From NCBI GenBank assembly GCA_964487445.1, contig CAZAQG010000048.1, positions 1 through 20,141 on the forward strand: 20,141 bases of DNA, in the 5' to 3' direction. A program made the position numbers and the translations under genes. The DNA is from BMS3Abin12 sp964487445. Its GTDB lineage: Bacteria; Pseudomonadota; Gammaproteobacteria; 21-64-14. Every line of letters starts with the position of its first letter. Within the stretch, counting starts at the first letter, position 1. The notes below the pieces were generated by a model. That model was given only the letters and a program-made list of their open reading frames with translations. It made no database searches and had not been told where the DNA came from. Below are positions 1 to 8,773 of this stretch, in pieces.

Positions 1-7
1 GGGGTTA

Positions 8-36
8 AACGTACCAGAAGCCGGGGCATTCCACAA
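8..36 (-). promoter_or_regulatory. weak sigma-70-like promoter candidate facing out of the window
   Basis: On the minus strand a TTGTGG box (31-36) and a TACGTT box (8-13) are separated by exactly 17 bases, downstream of tilS and pointing to whatever gene follows. Each hexamer matches the sigma-70 consensus at only three of six positions, so this rests mainly on spacing and place. In Pseudomonas-like genomes pyrG often follows tilS, but that gene would lie outside the window. Confidence 0.2.
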
Positions 37-55
37 CGAGCGGAACCGGCGCATC

Positions 56-91
56 ACCCCCGACGGGGTGCGCGGCGGCTTTTCCCCGCCG
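56..91 (-). terminator. paired hairpins just after tilS, possible transcript end
   Basis: Three bases beyond the tilS stop the minus strand can form a 6-bp stem (CGGCGG/CCGCCG, 73-91) and then a second stem (ACCCC/GGGGT, 56-69). No run of T follows either stem, so this is not a classic intrinsic terminator. It may protect the 3' end, assist Rho-dependent ending, or be a chance product of high GC. Confidence 0.3.
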
Positions 92-93
92 AT

Positions 94-1455
94 TCAAGGG
101 CGGGCGCCGTAGCCGGCGGGCGCACCCTCCCAGCGGATGCGCACCGCCGCCTCGCCGGCGGCGGCCTGAAACGACGCGCACACCCAAAGGTCGGCCACCG
201 CCGCGAGTTCCGTGTCCACGTACACCAACGGAATAAGCGGCCGCAGCCACGGGGGCACGCCGTGTTCCTGCAGCAGTTTTTTCAAGTCGCGCGTGTGCGC
301 GCGCACCGCCGGGCGACAGCGTTCTCCGCCGCGCCGGAACCGCACCTGCACCACGCGGGCGCCCGCCAAGCGCAAGCCGTCCCGGGCGGCGGGTACCGCG
401 CGCAGCACGCCGAGCCCGTTCGGGAGCGCGAGCGGGGCGGCGGGATCCCAGGGCAGGGACACGCCTCCCGGGGCCGGCGGCAGCGGCGACATGGCATGGA
501 GGAGGTCCCGGTAACGGCGCACCTCGGCGCCCGGCCAACGCACGCAGGGCTCACGATCGTTCCGCGCCGCCACGACCTCGTGCCGACAGCACTCGAGTTG
601 CGCGGACGATGGGACCGGCAGGCCGAGCAGGCGCAGCCACGCGCGCAGCACGTTGCGCTGGCGCGCGGGATCGAGCGCGCGCAGCCGATCGAGGCGCAAC
701 GTCCACGGATCAGGCCCCTGCAGGACCTCGAGATCGCGCCGCGCGCACGCCTCCAGGACCTCGAGCGCCTGCGCCTGCACCGTCGCCGCCCGCGGCAGGG
801 TCTTCGCCAGGCCGGGCCAGCGCCGACGCAGGACCGGCAGGACCTCGTGGCGCAGGAAATTGCGGTCCACGGACGGATCGAGATTCGTGCCGTCCTCCAC
901 CCAGGACAACCCGTGCATCGCGGCGTAGCGGCGCAGCGCGGCACGCGGGAACCCGAGTAACGGCCTGGCGAGCAGACCCGCACCGAGACACCGCCGCGGG
1001 GCCATTCCGCAAAGGCCCGCGGGGCCGGCGCCGCGCAGCAGTTGCAGCAGCACCGTCTCGGCTTGATCATCGCGGTGATGGGCGGTGAGCAGGATCTCCC
1101 CGGGACCCACGACCGACGCCAACGCCGCATAGCGGGCCTGCCGGGCCGCCGCCTCCGGGCTCTCCCCGCGCGCGGCGTGCGCGTCCACGCGCAGCACGCG
1201 CAGCATCACATCGAGCGCCGCGCATACCGCGGCGCAGTGCTCGGACCAAGCGCGCGCGTCCGGGTGCAAACCGTGATCGACGTGCACCGCGCGCAACGCG
1301 GCGCCCAGGCGCGGGCGCAACGCGGCGAGCGCGTGCAGGAGAACATGGGAATCCGCCCCGCCGCTGTAGGCCACCCAATAGACCGGCGCCGCGGGCAGGG
1401 CGCCCAGCGCACGGTACAGTCGCTCCGCGTTGAAATCCCCGCTGTGCGTTCCCAC
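94..1455 (-). CDS. tilS: tRNA(Ile)-lysidine synthetase TilS
   Basis: TilS ligates lysine to C34 of the CAU-anticodon tRNA-Ile using ATP, changing its codon reading from AUG to AUA. The N-type ATP pyrophosphatase P-loop SGGADS lies at about residues 31-36, followed by HVDHGLHPDAR and the block HHRDDQAETVLLQLLRG. The DPSVDRNFLRHEVLPVL stretch ends the catalytic domain. A C-terminal TilS domain is recognisable from FRRGGERCRP and LKKLLQEHGVPPWLR. The length, 453 residues, is near the 432 of E. coli. No ATG precedes the P-loop, so a GTG start is needed. GTG at 1455 leaves a 37-bp gap to accA; GTG at 1482 would add nine residues and leave 10 bp. Neither has a convincing ribosome site, so the start is uncertain. 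It is the last gene of the run. Confidence 0.93.
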   Translation of the reverse strand: MGTHSGDFNAERLYRALGALPAAPVYWVAYSGGADSHVLLHALAALRPRLGAALRAVHVDHGLHPDARAWSEHCAAVCAALDVMLRVLRVDAHAARGESPEAAARQARYAALASVVGPGEILLTAHHRDDQAETVLLQLLRGAGPAGLCGMAPRRCLGAGLLARPLLGFPRAALRRYAAMHGLSWVEDGTNLDPSVDRNFLRHEVLPVLRRRWPGLAKTLPRAATVQAQALEVLEACARRDLEVLQGPDPWTLRLDRLRALDPARQRNVLRAWLRLLGLPVPSSAQLECCRHEVVAARNDREPCVRWPGAEVRRYRDLLHAMSPLPPAPGGVSLPWDPAAPLALPNGLGVLRAVPAARDGLRLAGARVVQVRFRRGGERCRPAVRAHTRDLKKLLQEHGVPPWLRPLIPLVYVDTELAAVADLWVCASFQAAAGEAAVRIRWEGAPAGYGARP

Positions 1456-1492
1456 CGTCGTTTGCGGCCGCCCCGGACGCACCGCACGCCGC

Positions 1493-2455
1493 TCAGGCGG
1501 ATTCCTTGAAATTTCCGTAGGCCATGAGGCGCGCGTAGCGCATCTCGAGCAACTCGTCGGCCGGGATGCCGGCGAAGCGGTCCAGGTTCGCGACCAGGGC
1601 CTGCTTGAGCCGCGCCGCCGTGACGTCCGGGTCGCGATGCGCGCCGCCGAGCGGCTCCGGGATGATCTCGTCGACCAGCCCGAGTCGCTGGAGGCGCTCG
1701 GCCGTGATCCCCATGGCCTCGGCCGCCTCGGCCGCCTTCTCCGCACTCTTCCACAGGATCGAGGCGCAGCCCTCCGGGGAGATCACGGCATAGGTGCTGT
1801 ATTGGAGCATCAGCAACCGGTCCCCGACCCCGACCGCCAGCGCCCCGCCCGAGCCGCCCTCGCCGATCACCGAGCACAATACGGGCGTGCGCAGCCTCGA
1901 CATGTGCAGCAGGTTGCGGGCGATGGCCTCGCTTTGCCCGCGCTCCTCGGCGCCGATCCCCGGATAGGCCCCCGGGGTATCGATGAAGGTGAGCACCGGC
2001 AGGGCGAAACGCTCGGCAAGGCGCATCAGGCGCAGCGCCTTGCGATAGCCCTCGGGACGCGGCATGCCGAAGTTGCGGTGGATCTTCTCCTTGGTGTCGC
2101 GGCCCTTCTGGTGACCGATCACCATCACCGGACGCCCGTCGAGCCGCGCCGGCCCGCCGACGACGGCCGGGTCGTCGAGGAACGCCCGGTCACCGCGCAG
2201 TTCGTGGAACTCCGTGAAGATCCGGGCCACGTAGTCGAGCAGGTAGGGGCGTTGCGGATGGCGCGCGAGCTGGGCCACCTGCCAGGTGTTCAGCGACGAG
2301 AAGATCGACTCGGTGAGCGTGCGGCTCTTGGCCTCGAGACGCTGGATCGCTTCCTGCAGATTGAGGTCCTGGCCGTCGCTGACGAAGCGCAGCTCCTGGA
2401 TCTTCGCCTCCAGTTCGGCGATCGGTCGTTCGAAGTCGAGGAAATTGAGATTCAT
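1493..2455 (-). CDS. accA: acetyl-CoA carboxylase carboxyltransferase, alpha subunit
   Basis: AccA with AccD forms the cytoplasmic carboxyltransferase that moves CO2 from biotinylated AccB to acetyl-CoA, giving malonyl-CoA, the first committed step of fatty acid synthesis. The product of 320 residues opens with MNLNFLDFERPIAELEAKI, the helical N-terminus typical of the family. It then carries the crotonase-fold segments TFIDTPGAYPGIGAEERGQ and SVIGEGGSGGALAVGVGDR, whose glycines build the oxyanion and CoA site, and PEGCASILWKSAEKA. The family's usual length is about 317-319. The ATG at 2455 is chosen because it matches the family N-terminus and has GGAG at 2459-2462; an in-frame start 12 codons upstream adds a tail unlike the family. 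It lies 54 bp after dnaE and just ahead of tilS. No beta-subunit gene (accD) is present. Confidence 0.97.
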   Translation of the reverse strand: MNLNFLDFERPIAELEAKIQELRFVSDGQDLNLQEAIQRLEAKSRTLTESIFSSLNTWQVAQLARHPQRPYLLDYVARIFTEFHELRGDRAFLDDPAVVGGPARLDGRPVMVIGHQKGRDTKEKIHRNFGMPRPEGYRKALRLMRLAERFALPVLTFIDTPGAYPGIGAEERGQSEAIARNLLHMSRLRTPVLCSVIGEGGSGGALAVGVGDRLLMLQYSTYAVISPEGCASILWKSAEKAAEAAEAMGITAERLQRLGLVDEIIPEPLGGAHRDPDVTAARLKQALVANLDRFAGIPADELLEMRYARLMAYGNFKESA

Positions 2456-2509
2456 GGTCTCCGCCCGTTGGCCCCCCCGCACGGCCGGCACCGCGCGGTG
2501 CGCCCGCGA

Positions 2510-5500
2510 CTATACCGGATCCGCGCCGGCCCCGAAACCGCGCCCCGCGGCACCCTCCTGTGCTCGATAGACAAAACGGACCCGCTCACGGCCGGCCAGT
2601 TCCTCCAATCGTTGCAACAGTTCGTCGGTAGGGCGCACATGCCAGTCCGCCCCGAGCACAACGTGCACGCGGGCGTCCGGGCGCCGGTACTCGACCCATA
2701 CCGGACAACCGTCGGCGCCGTTCTGCGCGCCGCGTTCGACCCGGAACGGGGTCAGTATCCGGGCCAGGGACGAAACGAAGCCGTTGGCCGCCCGCTCGCT
2801 GTCGATCTCCACCTCCAAGCGGCGCGCGAAGGCCGCGCGCGCCTGCTCGATGTCCCAGATGCAGTCCGCACTCATGCGATACCCGCCCGTGTACTCGTCC
2901 GCGCTCAGGCCTCCCCTCACGACCAGCAGCCGGTCCTTGGCGAGCAGCGGACGATAGCGCTGGAACGCCTCGCTGAACACCGCGATCTCGAGGCGCCCGC
3001 TGCGATCGTCCAGGGTCAGAAATGCGATGCGCGCGCCGCGCTGGGTCTGCGTGACACGCAACGCCACCACCAGCCCGGCGATCACCGTCGGGCGATCCTC
3101 GCGCGGCGGCACACGCGCGGCGCCGGTCCCGTTGCCGTCCGCATCGGCCACCAGTTCGCCGATGCGCGCGGTGACGATACGCGTGAGTTCTTCCTCGTAG
3201 CGGGTGATCGGATGCCCGGTCAGATACAGTCCCAGGGTCTCCTTCTCCCCGGTAAGACGCTCGCCGTCCTCCCACTCGGGCGGCTCCGGCGCCTCGGGCA
3301 CGCCGTGCCCTGCAATCGGGCCGCCGAACAGATCGTCCTGACCCGCGGCGTGATCCCGGGTGTGTTGCTCGGCCGAGCGCAACGCCGCCGTGAGCTGCGC
3401 CATGAGCGCCGCCCGGTGACGCCCCAGACCGTCGAGGGCGCCGGCGCGGATCAGCGCCTCGAGCACGCGACGATTGGCGCGCCGCAGGTCGATGCGCCGG
3501 CACAGGTCGAGCAGGTCGGGGAACGGCCCGCCGGTACGGCGCTCGGCGAGGATCGCCTCCACCGCCGTCTCGCCCACGCCCTTGATCGCCCCGAGCCCGT
3601 AGAGGATGCGGTGCTCGCCGTCGACGCCGAAGGCATACTCCGAGACATTGACGTCCGGCGGCAGGACGTCGAGCCCGAGCTGGCGGCACTCCTCGATCAA
3701 CCCCACCACCTTGTCCGTGTTGTCCATGTCCGAGGACAGCACCGCCGCCATGAACGCCGCCGGGTAATGGGCCTTGAGCCACGCGGTCTGATACGAGATC
3801 AGTGCGTAGGCCGCGGAATGCGAGCGGTTGAAACCGTACCCCGCAAACTTCTCCATCAGGTCGAAGATGGGGCTGGCGACGGCCTCGTCCACGCCGCGCT
3901 TACGCGCCCCTTCCAGAAAGACGTCGCGCTGACGCGCCATCTCCGCCGCTTTCTTCTTGCCCATCGCGCGGCGCAGCAGGTCCGCGCCCCCGAGGCTGTA
4001 GCCCGCCAGCACCTGCGCGATCTGCATGACTTGTTCCTGGTACAGGATCACGCCGTAGGTGGGCTTCAGGATCGGCTCGAGATCGGGGTGCGGGTAGGCC
4101 ACCCGGGCGCGCCCGTGCTTGCGGTCGATGAAATCGTCGACCATCCCCGACTGCAGCGGCCCGGGCCGATAGAGCGCGACCAGCGCGACCAGGTCCTCGA
4201 AGCCGTCCGGGCGCAGGCGCTTGATGAGATCCTTCATCCCGCGCGATTCGAGCTGGAAGACGGCCGTGGTCTTGCACGCCTTGAGCAGATCGTAGGCCTC
4301 GCGATCCTCCATCGGCAGCGCGGCGATATCGATCGGAGGTTCGCCCTGCTGCTCGCGGCGCCGGTTGACGGTGCGCAACGCCCGATCGACGATGGTCAGC
4401 GTTCGCAGCCCCAGGAAATCGAACTTCACCAGCCCGATCGCCTCTACGTCGTCCTTGTCGAACTGCGTGACCGCACTGCCGCCTCCGGGCTCGCAGTAGA
4501 GCGGCGTGAAGTCGGTCAACGGCGAGGGTGCGATCACCACCCCGCCCGCGTGGCGTCCGGCGTTGCGCGCCAGGCCTTCGAGCGATCGGGCCAGGTCGAT
4601 GAGGCCGCGCACCTCCTCGTCCGTCTCGCACAGCTTGTGCAGTTCCTGCTCCTGCACCAGCGCCTTCTCCAGGGTCATCCCGAGTTCGAACGGAATGAGC
4701 TTGGCAATACGGTCAACGAAGCCGTAAGGGTGTCCGAGTACGCGACCGACGTCGCGCACCACGGCGCGCGCGTTCATGCTGCCGTAGGTGATGATCTGCG
4801 CGACACGATCGGAACCGTAGCGCTCGCTCACGTACTCGATGACGCGGTCGCGACCCTCCATGCAGAAATCCACGTCGAAATCCGGCATGGACACCCGCTC
4901 CGGGTTCAGAAAGCGCTCGAAGAGCAGGTCGTAACGGATCGGATCGAGGTCGGTGATGTCGAGCACGTAGGCCACGAGGGAACCCGCGCCGGAGCCGCGC
5001 CCGGGACCGACCGGGATCCCGTTGACCTTGGCCCAGCGGATAAAGTCGGCCACGATGAGAAAATAACCGGCGAAACCCATGGTCTCGATGACGCCGAGTT
5101 CATGGGCCAAGCGCTCGTCGTAGGCCTCTCGCGGCGCGGCGGGCTCGCCGCCGGCACCGTGCAGGCGCCGCTCCAGCCCCGCCCGGGCCTCCGCGCGCAG
5201 ATACTCGTCGACGCCGCTCCCGTCCGGGACCGGGAAGTGCGGCAGGAAGTTCTCACCGAGCCGCAACTGCAGGTTGCAGCGTTGCGCGATCTCGACGCTG
5301 TTCTCGAGCGCCTCGGGGAGATCGGCGAACCGCTCGGCCATCTCCGCCGGGCTGCGCAGATATTGCTGTTCGCTATAGGCGCGGGGCCGGCGCGGGTCGT
5401 TCAGCACGCGGCCGTCGTGGATACACACCCGCGCCTCGTGGGCCCCGAACTCCCCGCGATCGAGGAAACGCACGTCGTTGGCGGCGACCACCGGGACATC

Positions 5501-6067
5501 GCGCGCGAGCGCCAACTCGACCGCCGCGTACAGGTAGTCCTCCTCACCCTCGCGGCCGGTGCGGATGAGTTCCAGGTAGAAGGCGTCGGGGAACAGGCGA
5601 CACCAGTAGTCCAGGCGAGCGCGCGCCTCGCCGCCGCCGCCGCGCAGCGCGCGCCCGACGTCGCCCTCGCGCCCCCCGGACAACGCGATCAGCCCGTCGG
5701 CGGCCTCTTCCAGCCAATCGCGCGCAATCACCGGCACGCCGCGCTGCTGGCCCTCTCGATAGCTGCGCGTGACCAACCGTGTCAGGTTCCGGTAACCGGT
5801 CTCATCCCGACACAGGAGCGTCAGCCGCGAGGGCGGGCGTCCGGCCTGCGGCTCCGCGACCCAGGCGTCGACACCCAGGACCGGCTTGATCCCCGCGGCC
5901 AGCGCCGCACGATAGAACTTGACGGCGGCGAACAGGTTGCCCTGATCGGTCACCGCCACGGCCGGCATACCCAGATCGCGCACCGCCTGCACCAGGCGCG
6001 GGATACGCACCAGCCCGTCGACCAGTGAATACTCGGTGTGCAGGTGCAGATGAACGTAATCGGCCAT
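2510..6067 (-). CDS. dnaE: DNA polymerase III alpha subunit
   Basis: DnaE is the catalytic subunit of the replicative polymerase holoenzyme. The product has 1185 residues (E. coli 1160). It begins with a PHP domain (HLHTEYSLVDG near the start). The palm carries PDFDVDFCMEGRDRVIEYV with the catalytic aspartates D398 and D400, and a third aspartate D550 in VKFDFLGLRTL. Fingers and thumb motifs include RPGPLQSGMVDDFIDRKHGR and AGYGFNRSHSAAYALISYQ. QDDLF at residues 910-914 fits the beta-clamp binding motif. An OB fold (about 990-1070) and the tau-binding C-terminus follow. The ATG at 6067 has GGAG at 6072-6075. The frame is intact throughout. It lies 93 bp after rnhB and 54 bp before accA. Confidence 0.98.
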   Translation of the reverse strand: MADYVHLHLHTEYSLVDGLVRIPRLVQAVRDLGMPAVAVTDQGNLFAAVKFYRAALAAGIKPVLGVDAWVAEPQAGRPPSRLTLLCRDETGYRNLTRLVTRSYREGQQRGVPVIARDWLEEAADGLIALSGGREGDVGRALRGGGGEARARLDYWCRLFPDAFYLELIRTGREGEEDYLYAAVELALARDVPVVAANDVRFLDRGEFGAHEARVCIHDGRVLNDPRRPRAYSEQQYLRSPAEMAERFADLPEALENSVEIAQRCNLQLRLGENFLPHFPVPDGSGVDEYLRAEARAGLERRLHGAGGEPAAPREAYDERLAHELGVIETMGFAGYFLIVADFIRWAKVNGIPVGPGRGSGAGSLVAYVLDITDLDPIRYDLLFERFLNPERVSMPDFDVDFCMEGRDRVIEYVSERYGSDRVAQIITYGSMNARAVVRDVGRVLGHPYGFVDRIAKLIPFELGMTLEKALVQEQELHKLCETDEEVRGLIDLARSLEGLARNAGRHAGGVVIAPSPLTDFTPLYCEPGGGSAVTQFDKDDVEAIGLVKFDFLGLRTLTIVDRALRTVNRRREQQGEPPIDIAALPMEDREAYDLLKACKTTAVFQLESRGMKDLIKRLRPDGFEDLVALVALYRPGPLQSGMVDDFIDRKHGRARVAYPHPDLEPILKPTYGVILYQEQVMQIAQVLAGYSLGGADLLRRAMGKKKAAEMARQRDVFLEGARKRGVDEAVASPIFDLMEKFAGYGFNRSHSAAYALISYQTAWLKAHYPAAFMAAVLSSDMDNTDKVVGLIEECRQLGLDVLPPDVNVSEYAFGVDGEHRILYGLGAIKGVGETAVEAILAERRTGGPFPDLLDLCRRIDLRRANRRVLEALIRAGALDGLGRHRAALMAQLTAALRSAEQHTRDHAAGQDDLFGGPIAGHGVPEAPEPPEWEDGERLTGEKETLGLYLTGHPITRYEEELTRIVTARIGELVADADGNGTGAARVPPREDRPTVIAGLVVALRVTQTQRGARIAFLTLDDRSGRLEIAVFSEAFQRYRPLLAKDRLLVVRGGLSADEYTGGYRMSADCIWDIEQARAAFARRLEVEIDSERAANGFVSSLARILTPFRVERGAQNGADGCPVWVEYRRPDARVHVVLGADWHVRPTDELLQRLEELAGRERVRFVYRAQEGAAGRGFGAGADPV

Positions 6068-6142
6068 GGCGCTCCATTGTACTTCAGCCGCCCGCGGCCG
6101 GGGCGATGCGCGACACGGACCCGGGCGGCGACCCGCGCCACA

Positions 6143-6156
6143 CTGAAAAACTTCAG
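6143..6156 (-). repeat. small inverted repeat between rnhB and dnaE
   Basis: CTGAA and TTCAG form a 5-bp perfect stem around a GTTT loop, four bases after the six-base remainder following the rnhB stop. It lies in the 93-bp rnhB-dnaE spacer, one of the few AT-richer spots in the window. The stem is too short for a confident terminator. A TACAAT box also lies just ahead of the dnaE ribosome site (6077-6082), but it has no -35 partner and would give an almost leaderless message. Confidence 0.2.
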
Positions 6157-6160
6157 ACGA

Positions 6161-6769
6161 TCAGTCGATTACGACCGGCTTCCCGGCGCTTCCCGACGTA
6201 ACCAGGCGACGGACCGGGGCGAACGAGCGCCGGTGGATCCGACTCACACCGAGGCGTTCGAGCGCCGCCAGGTGGGCGGGGGTCGGATAGCCCTTGTGGT
6301 CGGCGAACCCGTAACCCGGATAGCGGGCGTCCATGCGAACCATCTCCGCGTCCCGCACGACCTTCGCCAGGATCGACGCGGCGCAGATCTGCGGGACGAA
6401 GCGGTCGCCGCCTACGACGGCGCGGGCCGGATACGGCAGCTCGGGGCAGCGATTGCCGTCGACCAGCACCTCGCGCGGCGCGTCGGCGAGCGCCGCGACG
6501 GCGCGCTGCATGGCCAACAGCGTCGCCTGCAGGATATTCAGCCGATCGATCTCCTCGACCTCCGCTCGCCCCAGCGCCCAGACCAGGGCGCAGCGACGGA
6601 TCTCGCCCGCCAGCACCTCCCGGCGCGCGGCGCTCAGCGCCTTGGAATCGGCCAGCCCCGCGATCGGACGATGCGGATCGAGAATGACCGCCGCCGTCAC
6701 CACCGGGCCGGCGAGCGGACCGCGGCCCACCTCGTCGACGCCGGCGATCCGATCCACCTCGACCCCCAT
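6161..6769 (-). CDS. rnhB: ribonuclease HII
   Basis: RNase HII cuts the RNA strand of RNA-DNA hybrids and removes single ribonucleotides misincorporated in DNA. The 202-residue product starts MGVEVDRIAGVDEVGRGPLA, which holds the first catalytic acids (DEVGRG). ICAASILAKVVRD and the end motif YPGYGFADHKGYPTPAHLAAL are family signatures, with the remaining DEDD acids in the central part. E. coli RnhB has 198 residues. The ATG at 6769 gives a family-length protein 11 bp after lpxB. A GTG at 6784 would overlap the lpxB stop by 4 bp and add five residues. No clear ribosome site marks either, which suggests coupling to lpxB translation. The lpxB-rnhB-dnaE order is usual in gammaproteobacteria. Confidence 0.95.
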   Translation of the reverse strand: MGVEVDRIAGVDEVGRGPLAGPVVTAAVILDPHRPIAGLADSKALSAARREVLAGEIRRCALVWALGRAEVEEIDRLNILQATLLAMQRAVAALADAPREVLVDGNRCPELPYPARAVVGGDRFVPQICAASILAKVVRDAEMVRMDARYPGYGFADHKGYPTPAHLAALERLGVSRIHRRSFAPVRRLVTSGSAGKPVVID

Positions 6770-6780
6770 CGACACCGGGC

Positions 6781-7941
6781 TCACGGCGCGCCGCCCGGGC
6801 GGTGCACCGATTCCAGGACCGCTTCCGCGGCGCGCTCGCTCGCACCGCGTCGCAACTCGTGGTGCAGCGCCGCGAAGCGCGCCGCGAGGCGCCCGACCTC
6901 GGCGGGGTGCTCCAGCCAGTGCAGCACGGCCCCGCCGAGCCTTTCGGGCGTGACCTCGCGCTGAAGAAACTCGGGCACCAGATCCTCCCCGGACAACACA
7001 TTGGGCAAGGCGACCCGCGGGATGCGTACCAGCGCCCGCACCAGCCGGTAAGTCAGCGGATGCAGCCGATAGGCCACCACCATCGGGCGGCGCAGGAGCA
7101 TCGCCTCCAGGGTGGCGGTACCGGAGGCGGCCAGCACGACGTCCGCGGCTGCCAGCACGTCCCGCGAATGCCCCTCGATGACCTCGACCGACAGATCCGC
7201 ATAGCGATCGGACCGGATCTCCTCGAACACCTCCCGGACCCGGGGTCCGGCCATGGCGGCGAGGATACGCAGCCCGGGCCGGCGCGCGCGGCACCACCGC
7301 GCCGCCTCGAGGAACACCTCACCCAGGCGTCGGACTTCACCCACCCGGCTGCCCGGCAACAGCGCGACCAGTTCCGCATCCGTCGCCAGCCCGAGCCGTG
7401 CGCGGGCCCCCGCACGCTGATCCTCCAGCGGGATCTCGTCGGCCAGGGGATGCCCCACGCAGGTCACCGGGATCCCGTATTCGTGGTACACCGCCTCCTC
7501 GAAGGGGAACAGCGTCAGCATCCGGTCCACGGCGCGCCGGATCCCGCGCAGCCGACCGCGCCGCCACGCCCAGACCGTGGGACCGACATAGTGCACGGTC
7601 GGGATGCCGAGGGCGCGTGCGCGCCGCTCCAGCCCGAGGTTGAAATCCGGCGCGTCGATGCCGATCAGCAGGTCCGGCGGGGCGCGCCGCAGGCGGGCGA
7701 TCAGTTCGCGGCGCAGGGCGAGGAGCGCGGGCAGCCGCCCGAGGACCTCGACCAGGCCCATCACCGCCAACCGCTCCATGGGGAACCAGGCCCGGCACCC
7801 GGCCTCTTCCATCCGCGGGCCCGCCACCCCCTCGAACACCAGTTCGGGGTGGCGCCGGTGCAGGGCGTCGATCAACCCCGCGCCCAGCAGGTCCCCGGAG
7901 GCCTCCCCGGCGACGAGCACGACGCGCCTTAGGGCCGGCAT
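6781..7941 (-). CDS. lpxB: lipid-A-disaccharide synthase
   Basis: LpxB is the peripheral inner-membrane glycosyltransferase (family GT19) that joins lipid X and UDP-diacylglucosamine into the tetra-acyl lipid A disaccharide. The 386-residue protein (E. coli 382) shows the family landmarks in order: VLVAGEASGDLLGAGLI at the N-terminus, LIGIDAPDFNLGLERRAR, HYVGPTVWAWRRGR, CVGHPLADEIP, ALLPGSRVGEVRRL and LAASGTATLEAMLLRRPMV. The ATG at 7941 is preferred because the family begins only a few residues before VLVAGEASGD. A GTG four codons upstream is possible, and the longer open frame upstream is antisense to lpxA's own frame and not supported. It follows lpxA by 37 bp and completes the lpxD-fabZ-lpxA-lpxB cluster. 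Confidence 0.97.
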   Translation of the reverse strand: MPALRRVVLVAGEASGDLLGAGLIDALHRRHPELVFEGVAGPRMEEAGCRAWFPMERLAVMGLVEVLGRLPALLALRRELIARLRRAPPDLLIGIDAPDFNLGLERRARALGIPTVHYVGPTVWAWRRGRLRGIRRAVDRMLTLFPFEEAVYHEYGIPVTCVGHPLADEIPLEDQRAGARARLGLATDAELVALLPGSRVGEVRRLGEVFLEAARWCRARRPGLRILAAMAGPRVREVFEEIRSDRYADLSVEVIEGHSRDVLAAADVVLAASGTATLEAMLLRRPMVVAYRLHPLTYRLVRALVRIPRVALPNVLSGEDLVPEFLQREVTPERLGGAVLHWLEHPAEVGRLAARFAALHHELRRGASERAAEAVLESVHRPGGAP

Positions 7942-7978
7942 GGGCGACACCCGGAACTGCGATCGGCGAAGACGCTCA

Positions 7979-8773
7979 TCAGCGCACGATACTGCGCGTT
8001 CCCTCCTCCAGGAACGCCACCAACGGCGCCACATCCTCGCTCCCGGCCGCAACCGCCCGCAGCCGCTCCACGGCCTCCCGGAGGCGCAACCCGGAGCGAT
8101 AGAGGATCTTGTAGGCGCGGCGCAAATGCTCGATGCGCTCCTCCGAGAAGCCGCGTCGGCGCAGCCCCTCGCTATTGATCCCATTGGGGTGCGCCGGCTG
8201 CCCGCGCACCGTGACGTAGGGCGGCACGTCCTTGTGGATACCCGACGCGTAGGCGGTGAACGCATGCGCCCCGAGCCGGCAGAATTGGTGGACCAGGGTG
8301 AAGCCCCCGAGCACGACGTGGTCACCGACAACGACATGCCCGGCGAGCGACGCACCGTTGGCGAAGATCGTGTGGTCGCCCACCCGGCAATCGTGCGCGA
8401 TGTGGACATAGGCCATGATCCAGTTGTCGTCGCCGATCCGGGTCGCCCCTCCGCCCTGGACGGTGCCGCGATTGATCGTGCAGAACTCGCGGATGACGTT
8501 GCGATCGCCGATCTCGAGCACCGTATCCTCGCCGCGGTACTTGGTATCCTGCGGAATCTCGCCCAACGAGGAGAACTGGAACAGGCGGTTGTCGCGCCCG
8601 ATGCGCGTCGGACCCTCGATCACCACGTGCGGGCCGACCCATGTCCGCGCGCCGATCTCCACGCCGGCCCCGATCACGCTGTACGGGCCGACGCTCACGC
8701 CCTCACCGATCCGCGCGGCCGGATCGATAATCGCATGCGGATCGATCAGGCCTTGATCTCTTTCGCCGCGCAC
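7979..8773 (-). CDS. lpxA: UDP-N-acetylglucosamine acyltransferase
   Basis: LpxA starts lipid A synthesis by moving a 3-hydroxyacyl chain from ACP to the 3-OH of UDP-GlcNAc. The 264-residue product (E. coli 262) is a left-handed beta-helix of hexapeptide repeats: IGEGVSVGPYSVIGAG through VGDHVVLGGFTLVHQF, followed by a helical C-terminus. The catalytic base is H127 (YVHIAHDC), equal to E. coli H125. In an ungapped alignment Y175 stands where E. coli has G173, the acyl-chain ruler. The GTG at 8773 is chosen because GGAG lies five bases before it (8779-8782); it overlaps the end of fabZ by 28 bp. A CTG at 8749 would match the family N-terminus more closely and overlap the fabZ stop by 4 bp, but CTG starts are rare. 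Confidence 0.96.
   Translation of the reverse strand: MRGERDQGLIDPHAIIDPAARIGEGVSVGPYSVIGAGVEIGARTWVGPHVVIEGPTRIGRDNRLFQFSSLGEIPQDTKYRGEDTVLEIGDRNVIREFCTINRGTVQGGGATRIGDDNWIMAYVHIAHDCRVGDHTIFANGASLAGHVVVGDHVVLGGFTLVHQFCRLGAHAFTAYASGIHKDVPPYVTVRGQPAHPNGINSEGLRRRGFSEERIEHLRRAYKILYRSGLRLREAVERLRAVAAGSEDVAPLVAFLEEGTRSIVR

Noticed and set aside
1430..6028. A 1532-codon open frame on the plus strand opposite accA and dnaE.
   Set aside because: It is antisense to two full, well-conserved genes. Long open antisense frames are expected at high GC, and its composition (Arg/His/Gln-rich, no motif) is that of a shadow.
6770..7297. A long RnhB upstream extension of about 176 residues.
   Set aside because: It is an out-of-frame reading of lpxB; RnhB has family length from 6769.
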